Made by a program: the position numbers and the translations under genes
Assembly (NCBI GenBank): GCA_019454045.1
Contig: SKCR01023429.1
Location: 62,001-126,000, forward strand
Direction: 5' to 3'
DNA from: Zanthoxylum bungeanum
Taxonomy: Eukaryota; Streptophyta; Magnoliopsida; Sapindales; Rutaceae
Length of the DNA: 64,000 bases
Shown: piece by piece, positions 45,881 through 57,300 of the stretch
Layout of the letters: each line of letters begins with the position of its first letter
Position numbering within the stretch: the stretch's first letter is position 1
The notes under the pieces: model-generated
What the model was told of the DNA's origin: nothing
Databases searched by the model: none
What the model saw: the letters and a program-made list of their open reading frames with translations, nothing else

Positions 45881-48250
45881 TAGCTCAAACTGATTTGATC
45901 AGAAGAAACTCAATTGTGGCATTGTTGTATGGGACACAACTAAAACAAGAATCGTATATCCACACTTTTTAAGAGTGGGTACTCGGACTGATTTGATTCT
46001 ATTCAAATAAAGTCTACGAATCTAGTTAATTGGGCAAAGTGCCTAAAACACCTTTACTTGGTAAAAGTGTAAATGCCACCGATCTGTTAGCCCTAGTTCA
46101 TAGTGAAGCAAGTGGGCCCATGTCTAGCTAGGCTAGATGTGGATATGAATATTTCGTGACCTTTACGGATGTGGCATCGCATTATGGTTATGTGTTTCTT
46201 TGAAACACAAATCGGAAACTTTTAAAGTTTTCGACACGAAATAGACAAACAGATCGGCTAAAGTATTAAATCATCGTGGTTAGACCATGATGAAAATACT
46301 TAAGCAATAAGTTTCTAATATACTTGAAAGATTATAGTATTCTTTCAATTAGGACTCCTCCCGGAACACGTCAATTTGACGGTGTGTCTGAACAGAGTAA
46401 CCGAATTTTATTGGACATGATAAGGTTAATCATGAGTCGCTTTGAGCTACCATTTCCTTCAACGGATAAGCATTTAACAGTGCAGAACTTATTTAGAATA
46501 AGGTTCCATAAAAGTTTGTTTGACAGATATCATATTAGATATGAACAGGAAAGAAACCAGGTTTCACATTCCTGAAGATTTGGGAATGCTAGGCATATGT
46601 TTGGATGATACCAAGCTAAAACCCAAATTGGATAAGTGCCAATTGTAGGTTATCCTAGGGATACCAAAGTATAATACTTATACAACTCACTTGAGAACAA
46701 TTTAATTGTTGCTCACCATGCGGTTTTCCTAAGAGGAATACCTATATGCAGTGGTAAGTGGGAGGATAGTAAAACTCGATGAAAATCGGAGTAATACTAT
46801 TACAGGCATCGATTCATTAATGGAACACAAATAGTTCATCAAGGATGAAACTATACCAGTAATTTTCGAATACACAAGAACCACGTAAGTCAGAGAGAAT
46901 CAGAAAACAACCTGGGGTATGGGTTTCTGATCTTACCTCATAAAGATGTCAATCTTGTTGAGGTATACCAACTGACTACGTATGAGGAAGTGATACAAGG
47001 TATCGACTCCCAATTATGGCAAAGTGCCATGACATCCGAAATGGATTCCATGTATATCAACTATGTTTGGACACTAGTTGATGTACCACAAGGCATTGTG
47101 CCTACTGGTACTATATAAGTCTTAAAGGAAGACATACATGGATGGAAACATACCAACGTACTAAGCTGGGCTTGTAGCGAAAAAGTAACGTTATCAACAT
47201 TGTGTCGATTATGACGAAACCTTTTACCTGTTGCCACGGTAAATCTATTTGGATAATGGTTGCTAATGCTCCATGTTTCATTTATGAAATATGTCAGCTA
47301 AACGGGAAAATCGCTTTCCTTAAACGGAAACCTTTATGAGGATGTTTACAACGTCCTGTCGGTTTTGTCGTACCAAAACTAGCAAACAAGGTTTGCAGGT
47401 TATTCGATCCATGTTTGGATTGAAGCAAGCATTAGATTCTTGGAATTATCGCTTTGATGTAATCATAATACTTTATGATTTAATTCAAAATGAATTGATT
47501 CTTGTGTATATAAAGAGGTTAGTGGGAGCGCACTGACAATAAAATTCCTATAAATAATGATAACATACGTCATTTCTTGGAAATGATATTCCCATACAAC
47601 AATCGGTGAAAGCTTGGCTTTCGAGAAGACTCTCCGAGAACTCTTACATTGAAAAATGTATGCGACCTGGTGTCTCATACGCTTTGAGCATATGAAGTCA
47701 CAAACAGGCCAATCCAAGTGATAGTCACTGGATTGAAGTTAAGAACATCTTTTAGTATCTTAGAGATCTAAGGATGCTGTCTTATACTATGGAGAAGGAG
47801 AACTTGAAGTGATTGGGATCACTACTGCAAGTTTCCTAACCGATATAAACGACTACAAATCGCAAACGATACTATACAGTTTGAATAACGGAACAGTGAG
47901 CTGGAAATCTTCCAAGCAAGATATTGTTACAGAATAAACAACTAATGCGGGTTATTGCTGCAGCTGAGGCAGCAATAGAAGCCATTTGGGTCGATAATAA
48001 ATCTAATTAGATTAGATATAGTTCTGTTAGCAGCTGAGCTAGGCTACAGCACAGGCAAAAGAATTAATGGTCTCATCAACGATCCAGATATATACTTCGA
48101 TATTCATCTGATTCGTTCGGATCATACATCGTGGCGATGTGATGATCGAATAAATCGTATCAGATGATAATCATGTAAATCTGCTGACGAAAGCCTTTTC
48201 TCAGCAGTTTGAGCGAACCGTACATAGTTCGGGTGTAAGACACTCGAGTG
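45881..48250 (+). pseudogene. R9 copia pol remnant
   Basis: Integrase: GYEYFVTFTD-like near 46140-46175 and PPGT...GVSEQSNRILLDM at 46350-46425. A deletion removes the integrase end up to a WGMLGI-like stretch. RT: TTYEEVIQG...MDSMY near 46975-47055, a decayed VDYDETF/ATVK region near 47200-47250 and GLKQA...SWNYRFD near 47415-47460. RNase H: AAAEAAIEA near 47955 and the KAFSQQFE-like C-terminus near 48195. Lacks about 56 codons between SENSYIEK and SYALS, and a further ~85-90 bases upstream of that. Confidence 0.85.
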
Positions 48251-48261
48251 ACTGGCTATAG

Positions 48262-48275
48262 GCCAAGTGGGAGAT
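48262..48275 (+). other. R9 polypurine tract
   Basis: GCCAAGTGGGAGAT directly before the LTR start TGTTGGAC. Confidence 0.88.
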
Positions 48276-50325
48276 TGTTGGACAGTTATGACCCATAGCG
48301 TCACTATTTGTACAGATCATGGTGTTGTTGTACAAATTAACTATGTGAAAAAGGAGATTGATCTCTTATCATATGTGATTAGATCACCAGATGTATAAAT
48401 GATAGGAGATCCCTGTGATTTATTCCTGGATTGAGAAGATATGAGACAGTATCAATCCACGAAGGATAAATCATTAAATATCCTAGTCAGAGTATTATCG
48501 AGATGGACATCGATAATGCGTAAAAGACTAGTATTACACTTGTGCGTGTTGTGAGGGCATAACAGTATAGTTCTCATATATTTGGGTATATGATACTCAT
48601 GCAAGTGTAATAGGAGGTTGTGTTACCGATGGTACGGGAAAAGCTTCGCTCTGGATAGAGACCCCCTCGGAATTCCATTGGTAGTAGACTATGTTTCAAT
48701 GGAAGTCCGAAATCAGGGTAGGTGTATTTGGTTTTAACCTGAGACTTGCACCGCTAATACTTGAGACAATCAATATACTTTGGTTTTGGTCATCAAGGGC
48801 TTTAACCGGTTCTGTGTACGCCTCTGCTAGGTATATTGAGAATCGTAGTGTGTTGGGTGTGATGTCAAGACGGAAATGTCACTCCAGTCATATGGAGATA
48901 ATGATCAAGTAGGATACGGTACTAGTACTCTTATGTACTGCAGTCATCGGAATAAAATTACAAGGTCATGTTTATCCGATTATAGAGACTAGTTACCAGA
49001 CATCCGACATGTGCTTCGTACGGGGCAGACACAATTCCAGCCCCAGGCCTAGCACGTGATCATCCGATACTGGATCAAAATACGCAATACTACGTATACT
49101 ACACCTGATATAGATCCTTATATTCCTGTAAGGATATTTCTGGAGAATTGGGTAGCCATGGCGCTTTGCTAGAAGCCAACCTTGTCTTGTAAATCGGTAT
49201 AAACGTAGTACTAGGTACTTACGTGTTCGGATAGTCCGACGACCGAATGCGTACATATCTGGGGATCTCATGGGTCGCTTCCCAAAGATTCACCGATGAC
49301 GTATGACTCGCACTTTAATTAATCTGGGATTAATTAGATGAGAGAGAAAATTAATCTGGGATTAATTGCGGAGATATTTTATCTGGGATAAAATATCAAT
49401 TAAAGAGAGATAACGATTAATTTGGAATTAATCGATAAAATTAATATATTCGATATATTAAACGAAATTGGATTTCGACACGGAATTGAAATTAGATTTT
49501 AATTCGGGCGAACGAATTAATTTAGAATTAATTCGTTAGCGACGTGAATAGTAATTATGCTAGGCATGATTATTTAATTATATTAGATTTAATTACGTCG
49601 CAACGGAAAATTTGTTAATTTCGAATTAGCGAACCCGAGCCCTGGATTATTTGCGAGCGCATTCGCATTTCGAATTCGAGTGCGGCACGCAAGTCAAATC
49701 AAGCGTCAAATCGCTAGTCGCATCTAGCGTCACATCATTCGTCAATCAAGTGATGGATGTCTTTCACTCTGAGTGATTGACACCAGTCACTATTCATGAT
49801 TGATGGTAGTTTGTGTTGGTTGTTGGGAAACTTTAATGCCATTTGATTTTTTGGAAAAAGAAAATGGTAATCATTTTTGATTAATTAAAGTGTGTATTAG
49901 ATACACATTTCCAACCAACACACACCTCTCTCCTCTCTTTTCTCTCTTCTCTCTCAAGCCCATTTGGGCTGTTCTTCACTGTTTTTTCTGGAAAAAAACC
50001 GTGAGCAAGGGAAGCAAAGTGTGGTGATTTTGTGGCAAAATCATCAAGAGCTAACACTCCGAGAGACATGCGAAGGTGATAGGGAAGTCCACCCATGAGC
50101 TTGGAATCATTTGACGAAGCTTGGAGCTTGATGGAGCTCACCCAAAGTCGAAAATGGTGGAGACAAATTCAGCCACTGCCGTGACTTGGAGAGGGCAGAA
50201 ATCGAGTTTTGTTGTCCACCGCGTCGCTCAACCGATCAATGTAAGTATTCCGCAACTTCTTTGATTGTATTCACATGTATTTTTAATGCTTGAAATGATA
50301 TTGGGATGCTTAGAGAATTCCAACA
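48276..50325 (+). repeat. R9 3' LTR (2050 bp)
   Basis: TGTTGGACAG to AATTCCAACA; small ORF at 48691-48912 and hairpin array at 49317-49632. Confidence 0.94.
49317..49632 (+). repeat. mini-hairpin array in R9 3' LTR
   Basis: Collinear with 41530-41847, with the same TGG spacers. Confidence 0.88.
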
Positions 50326-50330
50326 CTAAT

Positions 50331-52141
50331 GCTGTTTCTACGACCCCATATCAGATATGGTTCGGGTAGAAATTCAAGTCTTAAGCATTTAAAGATTTGG
50401 GGTTGTCCTGCATACGTTAGAATTACGTAGCGGGATAAACTAGCACCCAGAGGGTATAAATGTAGGTTCGTTAGATATCCTGATAATTCCATGAGATATC
50501 AATTCTACGATTCTGAGCAACAAAATGTATTTGTTGTTCGCTTTGTAACTTTTCTTGAAAAGCAATTTCTGAGAGAAAGTGGGAATCATAGAGAGATTAA
50601 ACTTGATGAGTTTGATCCCAATATTAAGGAACATGAGATGGAACCAGAGATCCAATTATATGAAGGATCTACAACACAGGTTCTACACAAGTCGAATAGA
50701 ATATCAAGGCCTCCTGATAGACTATTTTTAACATCTGATGTGAGCCTTGGTGTTCTCCTCTTGGAGGAAACAGATCCGACTACGTATAAAGAAGCGAAAT
50801 TGGATATCGATTCGGGAAAATGGCAGGAAGCCATGAAATCCAAAATGGATTCAATGCATGCCAATAAAGTTTGGGACTTAATTGAACTTCCTGAAGGAGT
50901 TAAACCTATTGGTTGTAAATTGGTTTACAAAAGGAAGCGAGGGCCCTGATGGAAAGGTGGAAACCTTTAAGACTTGACTGGTAGCAAAAGGTTACACTCA
51001 ACGTTTTAGGATTGACTATAAGGAAACTTTTTCACTAGTAGCCATACTAAAATCCATTAGGATTCTTTTAGCCGTTGCTGCATATCACGACTATGAGATA
51101 TGACAGATGGATGTGAAAATCGCTTTTCTAAATTGAGCATGATAGTTTTCTTAATATTGTATGTAGATGACATCCTTATCATAGGAAATGATCTAGGGAT
51201 GATGCAAAGTGTGAAAGCCTACCTTTGCAAGAACTTCTCCATGAAAGATATGGGTGAAGCTTCCTATATACTAGATATAAGGCTCTACCGAGATAGAGTT
51301 AGAAGTTTATAGGGTTGTCACAATCGACGTATATAGACAAGATGTTAGAAAGGTACAATTTTACCAACTGCAAGGCAGCAAATGTACCTTTCCGATACGG
51401 CATACATCTTTCGAAGAAAATGGCACCTCAAACTGAGGAAGAGAGAGTTAGGTTGTCTAACTTGCCATATGCTTCTTGTATTGGAAGCATAATGTATGTT
51501 ATGCTATGTACTAGACCCTGAAATCAGTTTCGGCGTCAGTGTGACCAACCGATATCAATCTGATCCAGGTAATGATCATTGGACAGCCGTGAAACATATC
51601 CTAAAATATCTTAAAGGCACCAAGGATAAGTTTCTGATATATGGAGAAAATGAGCTACAAGTTAAGGGTTATACAGACTCCGACTTCCAAGGAAATCCAG
51701 ATGATAGAAAATCTACATCAGGATACATATTTACCCTTAATGGTGGTGTTGTTAGTTGGTGCTGTTCAAAGCAAGGCTCAACAGCTGATTCCACCACTGA
51801 GACATAATTTATAGCGGCTTCAGAAGCTACTAAAGAAGCTGTTTGGATTAGAAATTTTATCACAGAACTTGGCATTGTGTCTAGTATTGCGGATTCGATC
51901 CTATTGTACTGTGAAAATAACGGAGCCATCGCGCAAGCTAAGGAGCCGAAGGCGCATTCCAAGTCTAAACGCGTGGAAAGGAAATATCGCGTAATTAAAG
52001 AGATTATTTAACGAAGAGACATAGTGGTCTTGAAAGTTCATGGACAAGACAACATAGCAGACCCGCTTACAAAGGCCTTACCTGCTAAGTTATTCGATAA
52101 ACATGTGGAGGAGATGGGACTATGGTACCATCCAGATTGGC
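50331..52141 (+). pseudogene. pol: R5 integrase end, RT and RNase H
   Basis: Continuation of R5 pol. The IWGCPAYVR-like integrase end is near 50395-50425. RT begins around 50780 with KWQEAMKSKMDSM and PIGCKLVYKRK; decay includes a frameshift near 50940 and stops. About 80 codons are deleted after AFLN (51130), and the next recognisable part is FLILYVDDILIIGND (51154 on), the RT catalytic YVDD. Then SMKDMGEASYIL, STYIDKMLERYNF, TDSDFQGNPDDRKSTSGY (RNase H), FIAASEATKEAVWIRNFI and ADPLTKALP at the C-terminus, ending at 52143. This shows what Fam1 lacks. Confidence 0.92.
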
Positions 52142-52148
52142 ACTAAGC

Positions 52149-52159
52149 AAGTGGGAGTT
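52149..52159 (+). other. R5 polypurine tract
   Basis: AAGTGGGAGTT immediately before the LTR start TGATAGAG. Confidence 0.85.
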
Positions 52160-54560
52160 TGATAGAGTTGGTGCTTGGAGTGCCAATTCGATTTGTATAT
52201 TTTATTATTTATTAATAAAATAACTACATTTTTCATTTCATACCTCATTAATGGTATTGTCATTATACGCATTAGATTGATGTATAGATATGCTATGAAT
52301 GACATCGACCTTAGAATAGTTTTGATACTGGTGTAAGCTATTCTTAAAGTAAATATTCATAGTCGTTGGTTTTGGAATACGGTCGAATTCCTATAACCTT
52401 GAAGACTAGCACATGTCGTATATTGGAATTGGAGTTCCAATGGTTTAACCTGATGTACCATGAGTTTTGGAAACTCGTATAGACATGTGGGTATTCGTTG
52501 AAACGAATACTGAATGACTCACAGGTGATTCCTAATAGTTGGAAGAATACACCACCGTCAATAGGAATCTCCTCGAGTCGAGTTGCATATGTAATCCTTT
52601 GACTATAGGATATCATTGATTTTGTGTGATATCCTACACACTTTGATACCATGTATGTCAGAAACCTTTCATCGTCTGGCTTATAGATGTTCATTAGGTG
52701 TGGACCAATGCACTCAGTAATCAAGTACGAAGCAAGATAGGATCCTTCGGCCCATATGTGTACCATAAGGGGTTTATGTATCCATGTGAGTTAAGTAATG
52801 ATTCTTAAAGACTTTGGCCAAAGCCGATCACCTAGGGTGGATCGCATCAGTTATGAAAAATCGTGGACATATCGACATGAGATGTGCACCTTAGAAACTT
52901 GACGGTATATTCTATGTTTCCTAGGCACAACTCGGATAGCCTATGACGGAGGGATTGTTAAACATATGTGATGACCTCGACTTGTATAGTTCAGAAAGGT
53001 TGTTCTTGTTCTTCGCAAATTCGGAGGTGGCCGAATTACGTACATATTAGCTAGGCTTATATGACGAACGTGTCTGAACTTAGACAGTCCCAATATAAAG
53101 TGTACTCGTTTAGCACTTGGGTAGCCAATTATTTTTTATAAAAGATAATATTTGATATTATAATTATCAACTAAGATAATCAAGTGTTATTGGATAACAT
53201 TGATGATTTACTTTGACCTAATAGGATTAATTCAATAATTAAACAAGGGCTTAATTATAAAATCATAATTATCTCTACCATTTGAGGATATTATGGTAAT
53301 TATAAGTATGTAATAATAGGTGATTTTGGCTTGATTTAATTGGATTAAATCAAAGTGGCAAATATTGAACTAATCTATTTCCTAATCCTTGGCTGGATTT
53401 AATTGGATTAAATTAAAGTGGGAGACAATAGAGATTAGTCCCACCTAATTATACATATTTAGATAAATTAGATTAAGCCCACTTAAAAGTTGATTATAAC
53501 TTTTATTAATTAAAAATTGTCTAAGTTTTGCTATAAATAGCAAGCTTTAGGAAGGTTTTAATTACAAGTAAAAAATACAAGAAAATTCTTAGAAAAATTA
53601 GCCGAAGTTAGAGAAATGTTAAGAGAAGCTTTTGAGGTCTCTAACACATTTCATTAAGTAGAAATAAAGATTAGATCTTAAAGTGAAGCTTACTTGCGTT
53701 GGAAATCGAGATTGGATCTCGAAGTCGAGCTTGCACACCTTGAAGGTTCTCCGACGATTTCAACAAAGGAGAAGTAGATTGGATCTTGCATCAAGCTTAC
53801 TAGGTAATGTTTGATCTTCTCCTAAGCTATGTTTATTTATTTATTAGATGTATGATCCCATAGCTTAATGTTGAAATAATGCTAATAAATTCTGTTAGGA
53901 TTCTTTGGAAGTATAAACATAATATGCTTGTAATTAGGTCAAAATGTTCATGTTGGACATGGAACAATTAATTAGAGTTTGGAACTCTAGATTAAAGCTT
54001 AGAGTTATGGCTACCATTCTAGAATCACTTGACCACCTTTGGGTGACCTAGAATTGTTCACGAGACATTTCTTATTGGGATTCTAATTTGGTTTGTGTAA
54101 TGGATTCAAAATTTACGCAAATACGTATTTAGAATAAATTTATGTTTTTGTAAGAAATATTTGATATTTTGAAAAACTTGATTTTTATTCTATAACATGT
54201 GTTAATGTTGGTTTTTAAATTAAAAATTAATTTTGGGTGTTTAAGGAAGACTGGAAGCAATTAGGGTAATAGACCCTAATAGCATCAACTCTTTAGAAAT
54301 TTTCCAGAGAGCTGAGCTTTTGAAATGAATTGAAAAAAAAAAACAAAAAACAAAAAAAAAAAGTTGTAATTTTATTTTCTCTCATTCTGGAGTTTCTGGA
54401 CTCCGATTCAGTCCCATTTTTTTCCTATACACTCGTAATGGAATATAGTATTTCATTACATGATTTAAAATTATACTCATACTTGATATCCATGGGTTAG
54501 ACCCATTTCCACTGCCCGGGGCACCGATCCGACCCTAAGGGTTCCACAACTGCCCCAACA
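52160..54560 (+). repeat. R5 3' LTR (2401 bp)
   Basis: TGATAGAGTTGG to GCCCCAACA. Complete. It has the two TGG-spaced palindromes at 53329-53420 and an A-rich tract (54332-54362) where the 5' LTR has a GC block. Confidence 0.92.
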
Positions 54561-54786
54561 AAACGGACCATTCAATAATACTCCAACATTATTAATACTA
54601 TTACTTAAATAAAGTAATCACCTAATCACATGAGATTTATGAAAATCAACTCATTAACATCCTTGGGTCAAAATTAAAATTTTAATTTAAAAACATGCAA
54701 TGCATATCCAATATGACTTATGCATAATTAAATTAAAATTACCATGGCATAGATTCAAAACATATGTGTTGTGTGGTTAAGACTTG
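54561..54786 (-). mobile_element. R4 leader, right part
   Basis: Reverse complement of the R5 leader next to its primer site (about 29376-29605). With 24810-25057 it makes one leader interrupted by R5, minus about 180 bases lost at the left R5 junction. Confidence 0.82.
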
Positions 54787-54797
54787 CACTGATACCA
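54787..54797 (-). other. R4 primer-binding site
   Basis: The minus strand reads TGGTATCAGTG three bases from the LTR end. Confidence 0.8.
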
Positions 54798-54800
54798 TTC

Positions 54801-56675
54801 TGTTGGGGTGAATATGGATACCCTAGGGTCGGATCGGTGCCTCGCATAGTAGAAGTGGGTCTAACCCATGGATATCAAGCATGGGTATATTTTTAAATTA
54901 TTTAATGGAATACTATATTATGTTATGAGTCTGTAGGAAAAAACGGAGACTAAATCAGAGTCCGGAAACTCTGGAATGAAGAAATTGAAGTTTCAGCATT
55001 CATGGGCAGTGACTCTCGGTGAGTCGCGTAGCACAGGCTTGGAAGTCACGACATGCAAGGGTGAGTGTCACGATGCCAAAAGGTCTGAAAGCTCAGTGTC
55101 ACGATGCTAGAGATCAGTATCACGGTACTTTCCAGTGTAAAATGCTAGCAGAGATCATTTTAGCCTTCAAATCAATTTTAAACCATTCCAATTTTCTCTA
55201 AACACTTCAATACACCTAGAATTCAATTTTAACATTAAAACCAACATCAACACATGTTATACAGCAAAAATACTTGTATTCTAAATATATATATGCATTT
55301 CATTGAATCAAAACATAAACTAAAATAGAATCCCACAATAAAGTGACAAATGAACAATTCTAGGTCACTCAAAGGTGGTCAACAGATTATAGCTCCAAGC
55401 TATAATCTAGAATTCTAAACTCTAATTTAATACTCCATGTCCAACATGAACATTTTGACCCAATTACAAGCATATTGTATTTATACTTCCAAAGCATCCG
55501 TACACAATTAATTAGCCTAATTTCAACATCAAGCTATGTTATTATGTATCCAATATATAATTTATCATTGTATGTCTCACTAATGATAAATCACTAATTA
55601 AAATATAGCTTTGGAGAAGATCAAACTTACCTAACAAGTTTGATTCCAAGATCCAATCTTTTTCTCTTTGTTGAAATATTGTGGAGAAATTCCAAAGTTA
55701 GCAAGCTTGACTCCAAGATCCAGTCTTAATTCCAATGCTAGCAAGCTTCACTCCAAGATCTAATCTTTATTTCTCCTAGTTGAAATGTTGTTGAGATCTT
55801 CTAAAGTTTCTCTAAACATTTCTCTAACTTAGGCTAATTTCTATAACTCTTGCTTATTTTTATCTTTCTCAAGCTTGATTAAAACCTTGCTCAAGCTTGC
55901 AATTTATAGCAAAACTTATGCAATTTTTAAATAATAAAAGTTCTAATAAACTTTTAGGTAGGTTAATCTAATTTGTCCAAATATGTATAATTAGGTGTGA
56001 CTAATCATATTTTTCTACCACATTGATTTAATCCAATTAAATCAAGATAAAGTTTATTTAATGGATTAGTTACATGTCTACTATTTTGATTTAATCCAAT
56101 TAAATCAAGCCAAATACACCTATTATTATATATTTGTAATTACCAAAATATCCCCAAATGGTATAGATATTTATAAAATTATGACAAAGCCCTTGTGTAA
56201 TTTTGGATTAATCCAAATAATCTAATTGGGTAAAAGTAAATAATAAATATTATCCAATAACACTTAATTATCTTAGTGTTCAACGAGTACACTTCATATT
56301 GTGAGACTCTCTAAGTCCAAACACGTTCGTCATATAAGCCTAACTTATATATACGCAATTTGGCCACCTCCGAATTCGCAAAAGACACGAATGACCTTTC
56401 TGACCCATACAAGTCGATGTCATCATATATGTATATCAATTCGTAGTAGGCTATCCGAGTTGTGCTTAGGAAACATAGATTACGCCGTCAAGTTTCTAAG
56501 GCACACATCTCATGTCGACATGTCTACGATTCTTTACAACTAATCAGAAACCATTTTCGATATATGCGATCTTATCTTGATACACACTTGATTAACGAGT
56601 GTATCGGTCCACACCCAACGAACATCTAGCTTTCAGAACAAGAAAGGTCTCTGACATATATGGAATCAAAATGTG
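54801..56675 (-). repeat. R4 5' LTR, truncated at its outer end
   Basis: Begins TGTTGGGGTG and aligns in reverse to the R5 LTR, with the TGG-spaced palindromes at 56023-56108. It stops at ACATTTTGATTCC-equivalent sequence (R5 52638), so about 480 bases of the LTR start are missing where R10 begins. Confidence 0.85.
54985..55150. repeat. variable block in R4 LTR with GTCACGA repeats
   Basis: At the site of the R5 GC block, R4 has different sequence with four TCACGAT/TCACGAC-like motifs about 20-45 bases apart (55045-55125). Similar motifs occur in the gypsy R3 LTR at 23455-23640. Confidence 0.7.
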
Positions 56676-56880
56676 GTAGGCAAAGCCTCATAATTATTAT
56701 TGAGGTTTTTACCACTTTAAATTTGTGTCTTGTTGATTTATTTTATTGTTAATATTTATGGTAGGCTAAGCCTCATAATTATTATTGTATTGTTATATGG
56801 TAGGCAAAGCCTCCTAAAATAACAATTATTCTCAATTTCACTTTACTTGTATGTCAGCTTCAGCCCACGATCCTCTAACA
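56676..56880 (+). repeat. R10 LTR 3' end
   Basis: Last ~205 bases of a copia LTR ending CCTCTAACA before a primer site. Three GGTAGGCAAAGCCTC-type repeats (56675, 56760 and 56805 on) each contain the short palindrome AGGC-AAA-GCCT. The R4 junction falls in the first repeat. Confidence 0.85.
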
Positions 56881-56881
56881 G

Positions 56882-56893
56882 TGGTATCAGAGC
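56882..56893 (+). other. R10 primer-binding site
   Basis: TGGTATCAGAGC, a perfect initiator-Met complement, one base after the LTR. Confidence 0.92.
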
Positions 56894-57041
56894 ATCAGGT
56901 TGAGGGTTACTGTTCATAGAGACTATTCACATATACGGTATAGTTCTATTCGTATATACGATATTATTCACATATACGATATTATTCACTGTGAAATAGT
57001 AAAAAAACGGTTCAAGTGGGAAGTTGATCGTCATCAGAAAC

Positions 57042-57300
57042 ATGTAAGGAAAGTTTGAAATTAAGAATTTCAAAGGTAGCAACTTTTCCTTATGGAAACT
57101 TAAAATAAAAGAAATCTTGAGAAAAGACAATTGCTTAACGGTAATTGGAGAGAGACCAGATAGAATGATTAATGAAAAATGGAAGGATATGGATGATAAC
57201 GCTATAGGAAACTTTCATCTAGCCTTAGTAGATTCTGTGTTATTCAGTATTGCAGAGAAGAGGACTGTAAAAGATATTTGGCATGCACTTACCAAATTGT
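57042..57300 (+). pseudogene. gag: R10 copia gag N-terminus
   Basis: ATG at 57042 is followed at once by a TAA, then an open frame of 84 codons: KFEIKNFKGSNFSLWKLKIK, then TVIGERPDRM and DSVLFSIAEKRTVKDIWHAL. This is the DUF4219/UBN2-type N-terminus of a copia Gag of a different family from R5. R11 interrupts it at 57300. The rest is outside the window. Confidence 0.88.

Larger units (their letters stand above)
40480..50325 (+). mobile_element. R9: complete Fam1 Ty1/copia element (9846 bp)
   Basis: Plus-strand copy with both LTRs, primer site, leader, decayed gag-pol and polypurine tract; perfect target duplications CTAAT (40475-40479, 50326-50330) in R5 integrase. The first ~160 LTR bases differ at about eight positions. 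Shares with R11 a small RT deletion that R1, R2 and R12 lack. Confidence 0.95.
25058..54560 (+). mobile_element. R5: Ty1/copia element, split by three insertions
   Basis: A plus-strand copia element: 5' LTR (missing its first ~70 bases), primer site, leader, gag, protease, integrase, RT, RNase H, polypurine tract and a complete 3' LTR (2401 bp). Removing R6, R7 and R9 with one copy of each target duplication leaves about 9.3 kb, a normal size. It lies within the leader of the related minus-strand element R4. Confidence 0.9.

Noticed and set aside
50586..50864. 92-residue minus-strand ORF in R5
   Set aside because: Antisense to the R5 integrase-RT linker, which is legible on the plus strand.
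52344..52766. 140-residue minus-strand ORF in the R5 3' LTR
   Set aside because: Antisense within the LTR; the 5' LTR has it only in part (25086-25295) and it is broken in R4.
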